Shown here in pieces: positions 1 to 9,400 of a stretch of 64,000 nucleotides of DNA. Made by a program: the position numbers and the translations under genes. A model generated the notes under the pieces. It was not told the DNA's origin and did no database searches. It saw only the letters and a program-made list of their open reading frames with translations. Positions within the stretch are counted from its first letter, which is position 1. The number at the start of each line of letters is the position of its first letter. The stretch spans positions 349,132 to 413,131 of the forward strand of contig JAVVSD010000001.1 in the NCBI GenBank assembly GCA_036654375.1, read 5' to 3'. The DNA comes from RZYX01 sp036654375. Lineage in GTDB: Bacteria; Bacillota; Clostridia; Oscillospirales; Acutalibacteraceae.

Positions 1-393
1 CCTCAAACTCACGACTTTACAGGTGGCTATGATTCTACCGTGCAAAACATTTTAGATGCCGTAAAAGCAAACAAGTTGCTTGCAGGCATCACGCTAAGTG
101 GCGGAGAGCCATTTGCACAGGCAAAAGCAATGTCTAAACTTGCACATGAGATCCATAAAATTGGTCTTAATGTAATGGCCTATTCAGGCTGGACCTTTGA
201 GCAGCTCTTTAATGGTGCTAATAACCAAAACTACTGGCTTGACTTGCTTAACGAAGTTGATTTTTTGGTTGACGGAAAGTTTGATATTGACAAAAAGTCT
301 TTGTCTGTCAAGTTTCGTGGCTCATCTAATCAGCGTATTATTGATGTTAAAAAGTCGCTTGCAAGCGGCTACGCTGTTGAAACCGAGCTGTAA
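1..393 (+). CDS. nrdG: Anaerobic ribonucleotide reductase activating protein, 3' part
   Basis: This is the C-terminal 130 residues of a radical-SAM activase whose start lies before the window. NrdG uses a [4Fe-4S] cluster and S-adenosylmethionine to make the glycyl radical on NrdD, the oxygen-sensitive class III ribonucleotide reductase. The frame is open from base 1. The visible part carries the SAM-contacting GGEPF motif (about residues 34-38 of the fragment) and the family C-terminus with VDFLVDGKF and FRGSSNQRIID. The CxxxCxxC cluster motif would lie upstream and cannot be checked. nrdD would be expected just upstream. A hairpin terminator follows at 497-530. The identity is fairly sure from motif order; the truncation is due only to the window edge. 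Confidence 0.88.
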   Translation, partial: PQTHDFTGGYDSTVQNILDAVKANKLLAGITLSGGEPFAQAKAMSKLAHEIHKIGLNVMAYSGWTFEQLFNGANNQNYWLDLLNEVDFLVDGKFDIDKKSLSVKFRGSSNQRIIDVKKSLASGYAVETEL

Positions 394-496
394 ATTTTGT
401 GCATTTATCTGCTTTTATTTGAGATTAATAAAAACTTGGATTAGCAATTTTTCTTGTTGTACTTATTATAGTTAACTAATTTCAAGAGCTAAAAAC

Positions 497-530
497 ACCG
501 CCTATCATATTTATGATGTGGCGGTCTTTC
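497..530 (+). terminator. Intrinsic terminator after nrdG
   Basis: ACCGCC (497-502) pairs with GGCGGT (520-525), and ATCATA pairs with TATGAT inside the stem. A T-rich tract (CTTTCTTT) follows, so it would end the nrdG transcript. Confidence 0.7.
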
Positions 531-575
531 TTTGCTGTACAATTACTTTACGATATTTATTGCATGGCATGAAGC

Positions 576-609
576 ACAAAAAACACCACAGCTAATCACT
601 GTGGTGTTT
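576..609 (-). terminator. Intrinsic terminator after rpmA
   Basis: AAACACCACAG (581-591) pairs with CTGTGGTGTTT (599-609). On the minus strand the stem is followed by a run of seven U. It lies 16 bp past the rpmA stop codon and closes the rplU-prp-rpmA operon. Confidence 0.8.
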
Positions 610-625
610 GAGTTTGTAACTTTAA

Positions 626-910
626 TTACTGCTCGTCTGCGTAAACGCTAACTTTTTTACGGTCTTTATCCAAACGCTCGAACTTAACTTTGCCGTCGAT
701 AAGAGCAAACAAAGTATCGTCAGAACCCCTGCCAACATTGTTGCCAGGATGAATATGAGTTCCACGCTGTTTTACAAGAATATTTCCTGAAAGAACAAAC
801 TGACCGTCAGCACGCTTAACGCCAAGTCTTTTTGACTCAGAGTCGCGTCCGTTACGGGTTGAACCCATTCCCTTTTTATGAGCAAATAACTGAATATTTA
901 TTTTAAGCAT
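626..910 (-). CDS. rpmA: 50S ribosomal protein L27
   Basis: L27 is a large-subunit protein whose N-terminus reaches the peptidyl-transferase centre. The 94-residue product has the family core (GMGSTRNGRDSESKRLGVK, then GNILVKQRGTHIHPG). The start is the ATG at 910, because the protein then begins MLKINIQLFAHKKG. This is the Firmicute form, with a nine-residue extension ending in F before the mature AHKKG terminus. In Staphylococcus aureus that extension is removed by the protease Prp, and here prp is the overlapping upstream gene. The gene is third in rplU-prp-rpmA, overlaps the prp 3' end by 8 bp and is followed by a terminator. Confidence 0.96.
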   Translation of the reverse strand: MLKINIQLFAHKKGMGSTRNGRDSESKRLGVKRADGQFVLSGNILVKQRGTHIHPGNNVGRGSDDTLFALIDGKVKFERLDKDRKKVSVYADEQ

Positions 911-1232
911 TTCGTACACCTCCGAATTTAACCTTAATGTTTTTTGGATAATCGTCTGCCAAGCATTGTATATGTGCTTCAAAACCCTTAAGTATTTCCT
1001 GTGCATACTTTGCGTCAGCTCTTTTAAGCTCAAGACGCATATACCCATCTTTTACGGAGATTTTAGCGTCAACATTCATGATGTCGGTTATTGTGTTGGC
1101 TGTCATATATGCCACAGATGAAACTGCAGCACAGACGATGTCCTCGCCCGACTCACCAAAACCCGAATGACCGTTGACTTCAAATCCTGTAACAAGCCCC
1201 GATGGAGTTTTGAAAACTTTTAATACAATCAT
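903..1232 (-). CDS. prp: Ribosomal-processing cysteine protease Prp (YsxB family)
   Basis: Prp is a small cysteine protease that trims the N-terminal extension of L27 in Firmicutes. The 109-residue protein shows the catalytic features of the family: GHSGFGESGEDIVCAAVSS, with His at about 22 and Cys at about 34. It sits between rplU and rpmA, the invariant position for this family, and overlaps the rpmA start. The L27 extension encoded next door carries the matching cleavage sequence. The call rests on motif plus gene order and is very secure. Confidence 0.93.
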   Translation of the reverse strand: MIVLKVFKTPSGLVTGFEVNGHSGFGESGEDIVCAAVSSVAYMTANTITDIMNVDAKISVKDGYMRLELKRADAKYAQEILKGFEAHIQCLADDYPKNIKVKFGGVRNA

Positions 1233-1236
1233 TTGC

Positions 1237-1548
1237 TTATGCCTTTATTGAAGCGATTTCAACCTTTGTATATGGTTGTCTGTGTCCCTTTTTGCGCTTC
1301 TCATTTTTCTTTGACTTGTAAGTGAAAACGACTATTTTCTTGCCTTTGCCGTTTTTGATTGCTGTTGCAGCAACTTTAGCACCCTTAACATAAGGATCGC
1401 CAACTTTGATACCGTCGTCAGAAGCAACTGCAATTACTTTGTCAAAAGTAATTTTTGCGTTTTCCTCAACATCAAGCTTCTCGATGTAGATGGTGTCACC
1501 GGCTGAAACTTTATACTGCTTTCCGCCAGTTTCGATGATTGCGTACAT
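1237..1548 (-). CDS. rplU: 50S ribosomal protein L21
   Basis: L21 binds 23S rRNA in the large subunit. The 103-residue product matches the family along its whole length: MYAIIETGGKQYKVSAGD at the N-terminus, KGKKIVVFTYKSKKNEKRKKGHRQ and a C-terminal YTKVEIASI. It is first in rplU-prp-rpmA, 4 bp before prp. The start ATG at 1548 follows AAAGGTAGG. A structured leader and a consensus promoter lie just upstream, so expression is probably autoregulated as for other L21 leaders. Confidence 0.96.
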   Translation of the reverse strand: MYAIIETGGKQYKVSAGDTIYIEKLDVEENAKITFDKVIAVASDDGIKVGDPYVKGAKVAATAIKNGKGKKIVVFTYKSKKNEKRKKGHRQPYTKVEIASIKA

Positions 1549-1554
1549 TTTTTA

Positions 1555-1641
1555 ACCTACCTTTTATTAAGACTCGCTATTCATAAGGCGGAACAGAGCG
1601 TTCACTTAGCGCCGAAAATCGGCTGCCCATAATATGCGGCA
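1555..1641 (-). promoter_or_regulatory. Probable L21 (rplU) leader RNA
   Basis: The untranslated leader of about 90 nt before rplU folds well. GCCGA (1611-1615) pairs with TCGGC (1619-1623). A longer arm pairs CGCTA (1575-1579) with TAGCG (1607-1611), with TAAG/CTTA also available inside. Structured L21 leaders are known in Firmicutes and are thought to bind the ribosomal protein for feedback control. Assignment to that family is from position and stems only. Confidence 0.5.
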
Positions 1642-1647
1642 TATGGG

Positions 1648-1676
1648 ATTATATCATATCTGACAATCCTTGTCAA
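1648..1676 (-). promoter_or_regulatory. Consensus sigma-A promoter of rplU-prp-rpmA
   Basis: On the minus strand TTGACA (1676-1671) and TATAAT (1653-1648) are both perfect matches to consensus and are separated by 17 bp. Transcription should begin near 1641. Confidence 0.85.
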
Positions 1677-1682
1677 ATATTT

Positions 1683-1874
1683 TTAGTCCTTATTTGGCAT
1701 TAACGCTGCAAGGATTATATACACCAAAACACCTGGAAATCCAGCGGAAAATATTGATATAAGTACATATAAAATTCTTACTATTGTTGGGTCTGCATTT
1801 ATATATTCTGCAAGTCCTCCACAAACGCCTGTAAGCATCTTGTTTGTGCTGCTTTTATAAAGTTTTCTGTCCAC
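1683..1874 (-). CDS. PspC-domain small membrane protein
   Basis: This 63-residue protein has the PspC domain signature: a basic N-terminus (DRKLYKSSTNKMLTGVCGGLAEY), then INADPTIVRILYVLISIF and a hydrophobic helix to the C-terminus (LVYIILAALMPNKD). PspC proteins are membrane-bound parts of envelope-stress responses in proteobacteria. The short stand-alone forms in Firmicutes are poorly characterised. The gene is monocistronic between folD and rplU. Its stop lies only 7 bp before the rplU promoter, which reads the same way. Confidence 0.85.
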   Translation of the reverse strand: MDRKLYKSSTNKMLTGVCGGLAEYINADPTIVRILYVLISIFSAGFPGVLVYIILAALMPNKD

Positions 1875-1901
1875 AATTATACCTCTTTCATTTACTTTAA
1901 T

Positions 1902-2756
1902 TTATAATATGTTATTTTGCAGTTTTGCTGCTGTCAATGTATTTTGCATAAGCATAGCTACCGTCATCAATCCTACACCGCCTGGAACGGGAGTTATGTA
2001 ATCGGCAACTGCCCTTACACTTTCAAAATCAACATCGCCGCAAAGCTTGTTGTTCTCATCTCTATCCATGCCTACATCAATAACAACTGCACCCGGCTTT
2101 ACCATATCTGCTGTTACGAACTTTGCAATCCCGATTGCAACAACAAGGATATCAGCACTTCTTGTAATTTCTTTAAGATTACGAGTTTTGGAGTGACAAA
2201 TTGTAACTGTGCCATTCTTTTGAAGCAAGAGCATTGACATTGGTTTTCCGACTATGTTACTTCTGCCAATTATTACGCAGCTTTTGCCTTGAATATCTAT
2301 GTTTTCTGACTTTAAAAGCTCCATTACTCCTGCTGGTGTGCAAGGCAAGAATTTGTAGTCACCAATCATTATATGCCCTACATTTTCGGGATGAAAAGCA
2401 TCAACATCCTTGAGCGGAGAAATTGCTGAAATAACAGCCTCTTCATTAATATGTTTTGGAACAGGAAGCTGGCAAAGGATACCGTTTACGCTCTTGTCCC
2501 TGTTTAGTTTTTCGATTAGTCCTAAAAGTTCTTCCTGTGTTGTGCTTGCAGGAAGTGCATATTCAACAGAGTCGAACCCAACTCTTTCGCATGACTTCTT
2601 TTTGTTGTTTACATATGTTCTTGAAGCCTGGTCATCTCCAACAATTATAACAACAAGTTTTGGCTTTATACCCTGCTTTGCAAGCTTGGCTGTGTCCAAA
2701 GCAACCCTGTCCTTAATCATATCTGACACTACTCGTCCATCAATTATCTTTCCCAT
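1902..2756 (-). CDS. folD: Bifunctional methylenetetrahydrofolate dehydrogenase/cyclohydrolase
   Basis: FolD interconverts 5,10-methylene-, methenyl- and 10-formyl-tetrahydrofolate with NADP, feeding purine and formyl-Met synthesis. The 284-residue length is typical. Visible motifs are the substrate-site YVNNKKKSCERVG (catalytic Lys in K-K-K), GILCQLPVPKHI, PLKDVDAFHPENVG, the nucleotide-binding IIGRSNIVGKPMSMLL, and the C-terminal PVPGGVGLMTVAMLM. I chose the ATG at 2756 (protein starting MGKIIDG). An in-frame ATG at 2762 sits closer to the AGGAG site and is possible. The gene overlaps the lgt 3' end by 17 bp, so the two are co-transcribed. Confidence 0.95.
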   Translation of the reverse strand: MGKIIDGRVVSDMIKDRVALDTAKLAKQGIKPKLVVIIVGDDQASRTYVNNKKKSCERVGFDSVEYALPASTTQEELLGLIEKLNRDKSVNGILCQLPVPKHINEEAVISAISPLKDVDAFHPENVGHIMIGDYKFLPCTPAGVMELLKSENIDIQGKSCVIIGRSNIVGKPMSMLLLQKNGTVTICHSKTRNLKEITRSADILVVAIGIAKFVTADMVKPGAVVIDVGMDRDENNKLCGDVDFESVRAVADYITPVPGGVGLMTVAMLMQNTLTAAKLQNNIL

Positions 2757-3678
2757 CAGCATCGCTCTCCTGTTCAATAATGTTTTCTCCCGTTGTTTGG
2801 ATTAATGGGTTCTTTTTTATTTTTATGAAATTATAAATTAAAAATCCAAGGCATACGATTACAAGACCGCCAGACAACGCCTGTGATACTCTTATGCCTG
2901 TTGACGCGATATAAAGGCTATCTGTGCGAAGCCCCTCAACCACTACTCTTTCAAGTCCATACCATACGCCATAACTCAGTATGATTTGTCCGTCAAACTT
3001 CTTGTATTTTGAGCAAAGGATATAGAGAAGTATTGCTCCTAAAATACACCAAATTGACTCATACAAAAATGTTGGATGAACTGGAACACTCGGGTCAACA
3101 GCAAATCCATTTGCCTCGAACTCTGCTTGGTGCAGTGTTATATAGCTTGTGATTTTTTCGCTGGTCATACCCCATGGCATGGTTGTATTTGTTCCAAATG
3201 CCTCCTGATTTGTAAAGTTGCCCCAGCGTCCGACACCTTGTCCGATTAAAAATCCAACAGATGCCACATCAAGCGTTTTTAAAATGCTGGTTTTATTAAT
3301 CTTGCAAACAACAATCGCCGCCAGCACTGCTGCTATCAGTCCACCATAAATTGCAAGACCGCCCTCGTATATTTTCAAAATATCTCCGAGGTGCTGTGAA
3401 TAGTAATCCCACTCAAACGCAACATAATAAAGCCTTGCTCCAATTATTGCAAAAATTGTTCCATAAATTACGGCATCATATAGCTTATCAATATTCATAT
3501 TGCCTTTTTTAGCAAGCTTTGTTGCCACAATTAATGCAATTATAAATCCAATTGCAATGAGAATACCGTACCATCTTATTTCAAGTTCCATTCCAAATAT
3601 CGTGAACTTTGCAAGAACAGCAGGGACACTGAAACCCTTTTCTATTCCTGCAAAATAGACTACTGTATAATCACTCAT
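2740..3678 (-). CDS. lgt: Prolipoprotein diacylglyceryl transferase
   Basis: Lgt transfers diacylglycerol from phosphatidylglycerol to the lipobox cysteine of prelipoproteins, the first step of lipoprotein maturation, in the cytoplasmic membrane. The 312-residue protein is polytopic (about seven hydrophobic segments). It carries the family signatures EIRWYGILIAIGF, IGARLYYVAFEW, and GVGRWGNFTNQEAFG containing the essential Arg and Glu positions, plus HPTFLYES near residue 205. The start at 3678 has GGGAGG upstream. At least two lipoproteins with lipoboxes are encoded in this window (apbE, the polysaccharide deacetylase). folD follows and overlaps. Confidence 0.95.
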   Translation of the reverse strand: MSDYTVVYFAGIEKGFSVPAVLAKFTIFGMELEIRWYGILIAIGFIIALIVATKLAKKGNMNIDKLYDAVIYGTIFAIIGARLYYVAFEWDYYSQHLGDILKIYEGGLAIYGGLIAAVLAAIVVCKINKTSILKTLDVASVGFLIGQGVGRWGNFTNQEAFGTNTTMPWGMTSEKITSYITLHQAEFEANGFAVDPSVPVHPTFLYESIWCILGAILLYILCSKYKKFDGQIILSYGVWYGLERVVVEGLRTDSLYIASTGIRVSQALSGGLVIVCLGFLIYNFIKIKKNPLIQTTGENIIEQESDADGKDN

Positions 3679-3740
3679 TTAGTCCTCCCTTACCTTGCTT
3701 TTAATAATCATTTTCTCGCATTTATCGCTCAAATATAAAT

Positions 3741-5018
3741 TTATGCCGGAAATATTACAGACAATGCACTTCTGCTTTCATCCATCTGCTGCTTAAATCT
3801 TTCCTCAACATCTGCGAGTGTGACTGACTGGAAAACATCAATTTCATCAAACAGCTCATATCCCTCAAAATAGGACGATACAAGCTCATTTGCAATTCCA
3901 TCTACATCATTGTAACCCATTATTGTTCGTCCGTAAAGACTTTTACGAACTCTTTGAAAATCTGTTTTATCAATTCCATTTTGCTTAAATTTTTTGATTT
4001 CCTGCTTGATTTTTAGTGCTACTTCCTTTGGATTCACTGACTCGCCAGAAAAAATAACTGCTGAGTATCCATATCCAGTAAAATATTCATATCCAAAGGT
4101 TGTGTTTATTAGCCCTTGCGAGAATAAATCACTGTAAAGCTGGGAGGTATCTCCAGCAATAAGCTCTAACAAAATGCTTGTGCAAATTCTTTCCTTAAGA
4201 TTTCTTAGCGGTGTTGAATAGGTTTCTTTAAATCCCAGTGTGAATTGTGGCATTGAAACGGAAAGCTTTTGCTCATAATAATCTTCTACTATTTCAGCAG
4301 GCTCGTTAAAATCCGTTCGTTCTGTCTTCATTTCCTTTGATGGCTTTAAGAGTCTATCCGCAATTTCAAGCACTTCCTCAGCCGTTGTTTTTCCCGCCAC
4401 TGCAAGCACCATATTGTTTAAGTTATAGAAGGTGTTGTAGCAGTCATACAGAGTTTTGTCGGTTATCTGTGAAATTGATGAAACAGTTCCAGCAATGTCA
4501 ATTCTTACTGGATGCTTGTGATACATTATTTTTAAAAGATTGAAAAGAACCTGCCAATCTGGCTCGTCCTCATACATTTTTATTTCTTGACCGATAATGC
4601 CCTGCTCTTTTTCAACTGTCTGCTCTGTAAAATATGGGTGCTGGACAAAGTCAAGCAAAATTTCAAGTGACTCGCTGAAATTTCCCGAGCAGGAAAACAG
4701 GTAACAGGTCTTGTCAAATGAGGTGTATGCGTTGGCTGAAGCACCTGTTTTTGCATAACGCGCAAAAGCATCCAGCTCCTCACTTTCAAACAATTTATGC
4801 TCAAGAAAGTGTGCTGTACCCTCTGGTATTTTTACAATCTCCTTGCTTTCACTAAGCTTGAACGCTGTGTCAATTGAACCATAGTTTGTTCCAAACACTG
4901 CGTATGTGGATGTGTAATCCGGCTTTGCAAAAACAATTATTGTAAGCCCGCTCGGGTGCTTTATTTTAAAATAACTATCTCCGAGAAGTTCATTTTTTAT
5001 TTCTGTTATATTATTCAT
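3741..5018 (-). CDS. M16 zinc peptidase, YfmH-like (active partner)
   Basis: This 425-residue insulinase-family (M16) peptidase keeps the inverted zinc-binding site HFLEH (residues 70-74), with the conserved distal acidic residue expected in the helix about 75 residues later (EKEQGIIGQEIKMYED). The start is the ATG at 5018, behind AAGGTGG and overlapping the upstream gene by 8 bp. With that gene it forms the YfmF/YfmH pair. In Bacillus, genes of this pair are linked to the 5-aminopentanol modification of elongation factor P, although the exact role is not settled. M16 enzymes usually act as pairs with one catalytic and one inactive subunit, which fits the operon. Confidence 0.85.
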   Translation of the reverse strand: MNNITEIKNELLGDSYFKIKHPSGLTIIVFAKPDYTSTYAVFGTNYGSIDTAFKLSESKEIVKIPEGTAHFLEHKLFESEELDAFARYAKTGASANAYTSFDKTCYLFSCSGNFSESLEILLDFVQHPYFTEQTVEKEQGIIGQEIKMYEDEPDWQVLFNLLKIMYHKHPVRIDIAGTVSSISQITDKTLYDCYNTFYNLNNMVLAVAGKTTAEEVLEIADRLLKPSKEMKTERTDFNEPAEIVEDYYEQKLSVSMPQFTLGFKETYSTPLRNLKERICTSILLELIAGDTSQLYSDLFSQGLINTTFGYEYFTGYGYSAVIFSGESVNPKEVALKIKQEIKKFKQNGIDKTDFQRVRKSLYGRTIMGYNDVDGIANELVSSYFEGYELFDEIDVFQSVTLADVEERFKQQMDESRSALSVIFPA

Positions 5019-6297
5019 TTTCTTCCCCACCTTCCCCTGACAGCATATATATTGTGTCGAGCGTTACTTTTTTTGCCGCTATTTTGACCTCTTCAGAAGT
5101 TACATTCTCAATTTCATTTGCAATATCCTGTGGTGATTTGAATTTTGGTGCAATAGTCTGGCTGTATCCCCATGCATCAATATCCTCTGGGGTATCTGTT
5201 ACACGCATTAAGGTGTCCTTAAGCCCTGCCTTTGATGCCATAAGATCATCAGTTGTGAACTCGCCGTCCTGCAAAAGCTTTAGCTGATTGTTTATTTCTG
5301 TTATCGCTTTTTCCTCATTGACCTTTTCAATGCCACTTTGAACCATTATTATTCCCTTTTGCCTGTTAAGGCGTGAAGAACAATAATAGCACAGGCTCAT
5401 TTTCTCTCTAACATTTGTAAACAGCTTTGAGTATGGTGCTCCACCAAAGAGGTCTGCCATGACGCGAATCGCACCAAAGTTTTCGTCCTGATGCGATATA
5501 CCGGCTCTGTATCCGATTACAAGCTTACCCTGATTTATTGGAAGAGTTTCGTTTATCCTTGTTGTCTTGTCTGCTTTTTCAATTATTTTTGTGCTAATAT
5601 TTGCAATTTTTGATCTGTCTATACTGCTGAACCTTTTTTTAACCATTTCAGAAATTGCAGTTTCATCTGAATCTCCCACAACATTAACAAGCACAACCGC
5701 TTTTTTTATTAAATCTTCCCATGCACTGTAGATGCTTTCTGGAGTAAGCGCTTCTACATCCTTTGCATTTCCAAGGCAATTTATGCTATACGCTTCGTCC
5801 TTGCACATTATCTCTTCACATCTGCGAAGAGCGTAAACACGCTTGTCATTTTTTTCGCTCTCTATTCTTTCAAGCAACAAACGCTTTTCACGCTTGACTT
5901 CTTCCGAATTAAATACACCATTTTTTGCATTTGGCTCAAATAAAAGATCGCACAAAAGCTCTGTACACTGTTGGTATATGCTTTCTTTTTCCAAGGCAAA
6001 ACGGTCATCTATCATTGTCATTGAAAGGCGAATTACCTGTGCCTCACCTATTTTGCTGACACTTGGTATGACGATTGCGCCATAAAGTTCTGCCAAACGG
6101 GCATTTAGCTCCGTAAATCTTGTATATTTTCCGCTTGAACGGCTTAGTAAATAAGGCAAAATTGCATAAGCTGAAACATTGCTGCCAAGAGGAACTGCAA
6201 TATTAAATGAAATTCTGCCAGTTTTGAATCTGTTAGTCTTGTAACTGCAAAGACTTATGCCATTTGCAATCTGACTAATATTAAATGAATTTTCCAT
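5011..6297 (-). CDS. M16-family protein, YfmF-like (inactive partner)
   Basis: The 428-residue protein has the M16 fold pattern: an N-terminal ISFNIAVPLGSN strand and later IGYRAGISHQDENFGAIRVMADLFGG and MSLCYYCSSRLNRQKGIIMVQSG. The zinc motif HxxEH is absent where it should be: the sequence reads AILPYLLSRSSGKYTRF instead. It is therefore probably the non-catalytic subunit pairing with the downstream HFLEH protein, as YfmF does with YfmH. It is first in a two-gene operon and overlaps the second gene by 8 bp. The GGAGG-containing leader at about 6300-6308 supports the ATG at 6297. Confidence 0.82.
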   Translation of the reverse strand: MENSFNISQIANGISLCSYKTNRFKTGRISFNIAVPLGSNVSAYAILPYLLSRSSGKYTRFTELNARLAELYGAIVIPSVSKIGEAQVIRLSMTMIDDRFALEKESIYQQCTELLCDLLFEPNAKNGVFNSEEVKREKRLLLERIESEKNDKRVYALRRCEEIMCKDEAYSINCLGNAKDVEALTPESIYSAWEDLIKKAVVLVNVVGDSDETAISEMVKKRFSSIDRSKIANISTKIIEKADKTTRINETLPINQGKLVIGYRAGISHQDENFGAIRVMADLFGGAPYSKLFTNVREKMSLCYYCSSRLNRQKGIIMVQSGIEKVNEEKAITEINNQLKLLQDGEFTTDDLMASKAGLKDTLMRVTDTPEDIDAWGYSQTIAPKFKSPQDIANEIENVTSEEVKIAAKKVTLDTIYMLSGEGGEENE

Positions 6298-6414
6298 TTA
6301 TACCTCCATCTATTGAACAGAATAAAGTTAATTTATTTTGAGTCTGCTACTAAAAAGCCTATTTATTATATCACATTTTTCATATTGTTACATAGAGCAA
6401 TTGTAAATATTTGT

Positions 6415-9400
6415 TTAATAAATAACTAATTTTACACTGTGGTTTTTGCCATCAAGTGGAATAAATTCTGCCTTTTTCGCGTCCACCTTCAGTGAATACT
6501 GATCCCCTCGTTTAACCTCAATGTCAATCACTGCTCCGTCAATCATAAGCTTTGCATAGTATTTATTCCAAGCCGTTGGTAATTTCGGGTTTAATAGTAG
6601 CTTGTTATGAAACTGATTTATACCCAATAGCTCCTCATATACTGTTCTGTAATACCATCCAGCAGCTCCTGTATAGAGCGACCATCCGCCTCTTCCCTCT
6701 ACTCCTGCTTTTGAGTAAACATCACCCGCAAGTGCAAAAGCCTCTGTCTTGTATTTGTCTGCTTCTTTTTTGTTTCTATATTTTTGTGCTGGATTAATCA
6801 TTCTTAGCAGTTTATATCCCGTATCAATTTGCCCATTTTTTATCAAGGCGTTGCAAAGCCAAACAGCGGCGTGGGTGTACTGCCCTCCGTTTTCTCTTAT
6901 GCCCTCTGGATATGCATTAACATATCCCGCCTTTTTGCCATTTGCCGAAAATGCAGGAGTGAATAGTTTTATTATTCCATGTTCTGTGTCCACAAGCTTT
7001 TCAACAGCACTTTTAAGTGCTTGATTTTTTCTTTGCTCATCTGGCATATCACAAAGAACTGAAAACGACTGGGTAAGGCTGTCTATTTCACATTCTGACG
7101 AGCCTTTTGCTCCCATAGGTGTTCCATCATCGAAAAATGCTCTTAGATACCACTCGCCATTCCATGCTTTTTCGTCAATTGCTTGCTTTAGTCTTTTAGC
7201 TTCTTCAACATATCTTTTTGCTCTTTCCTCGTCATTTGACTGCTCACATATTTTTGCAAACTTCGTAAGCACCATTGAAAAAAACTGTGACAGCCAGACG
7301 CTTTCGCCTTTTCCTTTTTTTCCAACTTCGTTAAATCCATCGTTCCAATCCCCACCGCCTATAAGCGAAAGACCATGGTCACCGAATCGCATTGCCCGCT
7401 CTATTGCCCTTGTACAATGCTCATATATCGTTCCTTTTTGATTGCTCTTTTGAAGCTCAAAATATTTTTCTGCCTCATTTTCTGCAAGTTCTTGCCCCGC
7501 AAGGTAGGCTACTGGAATGTCAAATATTGAAAAATCTCCTGTCTTTTGTGTGTATTCCGCTGCAACAAAAGGAAGCCAAAGCAAGTCATCGCTGTATCGA
7601 GTTCTGACTCCCTTTGTTCCGCCAACATTTTTTGGCATAGTGTGCCACCAGTGAAGCACATCTCCCTGTTCAAACTGATGCGCACAACACCTTATTATAT
7701 GCGTTTTTACAAGCTTTGGATTTGTTAAAACAAGTGAGCTGACATCCTGCAGCTGGTCGCGAAATCCATATGCACCACCACACTGAAAAAATCCTGTTCT
7801 TCCTCGTATTCTGCTATTCAATATCTGTGCAGGAAGCCATGTGTTAAACATATAATTTAGCTCTTTATCAGGAGTGCTTATATAAATTGCGTTTTCGTTT
7901 TTTTCAATTTCTAAATCTCTTGTAGTCACTATATATGATGCCTGTTCACTTTCACCCCACGAAAGAATAAACCTTACTGATTCCTGTCTTTTTGGAGGTA
8001 AAATTATTTTTTTGCCAACCGCTGCACAGCAATCATCTATCGGCATTTGGGTGTCACCTTCCCATTTACCATTTAAAAACTCTGCTCTGTCGCAAGTGTA
8101 AAAATCAGCTTCTGACAAAAGTCCAACACGCATATGACCATATGGACCTGTGGTGCAGTGATTACTTACAGTGATTGCCCGTCCATCATACTTTGACTTT
8201 AAAAGCTTTGATTCTCTTCTGCTAATACCCATTACAGGCTCGGTATAATAGACTATTTCCACATTTTTATCCTCCATCTGCCGGTTTTCAAAATTAATGT
8301 CGCAGTGCTTTATCATTCCTCGTTGTGGCACCCATACTGTGATGTTGTAATCAATGCCCTCTACTGTTCCAATATACTGAACAAGCTTTTTTGAAAAGCG
8401 AACAGTCGCTCCAGCCACAAGGTCATATACAACTCCGTTTATTCTTAAATAGATTTTTTCGCCTGTGTTATCTGTCATAGTATCGTTTGTCCACGGTGTG
8501 AGTTTGTTCTCTCTCGAGTTAATTGCCCAAGAAAATCCAACAGACTTATCGCTCACCAATGTTCCAAATGAATTATTGGCTAAAACAACGCACCAAGGCA
8601 AGTTTGGCTTGTCTGTAACTGTGAAAACACCATTTGTAAAGTATCCATGCTTTACACTGAAAGCATTTTCGCTTTTTACATTCATCGGTGATGTGCTTTC
8701 AACCTTAAAAGGTACATACTTAGGTGCTGGTAACAGTATTCTTTCGCTTTGAGGTGCAATATAAACTGCATTTGCCATCAGTGCTGTTATGCTCTGCTCG
8801 TCATGCTTGCTTAGGTCTATTGGAAAAATCCCAGCCGTTTCCTGTGCATTCTCCTTGACAAGCATCTGGCGAATAGCCGAAAGAAGTGGTGCGGTATATT
8901 CACCATTTTCCTTGTAGCCAATAACAAGGTCTGTTATTATCCCACTTTTTCGAAGCTTCCCCGCAAGCCGTACATATGGTGCAATCCTGCTTATCTCATC
9001 CTGCTTATCTATTTGCGTAAAAATTATTGGGTTATCACCTGAAATACCAAATGCCCATATTGATCGCTTATATAACGAATTTTCAATTCTGAATATTTGC
9101 GTTTCTTTACTCTGTTTTTGTGAAAATAAAATGTGTGGCAAAACTGTTGATGCTATTACACCATCTATCTTGTCATCCTTAAATGGTGATGGAGATGCCG
9201 TCAGCGGAGAAAGCTTCCCATCTGCTCTTGCTTTGAGTACTCGTTCCACTGCCTCTTCCCTTGTCGAGGCAGCACATAATATCAGAGTTTTTGTCACCTG
9301 TTGCTTTGGTAAGATGCTTATAGGTATGCGAAAAACTGTGCAAATATCTGGTGTGCCGTCCTTGTGTAAAGTCAATTTACTTGTCAGCAGTGATGAGATG

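Noticed and set aside
626..1048. A longer L27 starting inside prp
   Set aside because: The first 46 residues are prp read in another frame; L27 starts at 910 with the family N-terminus.
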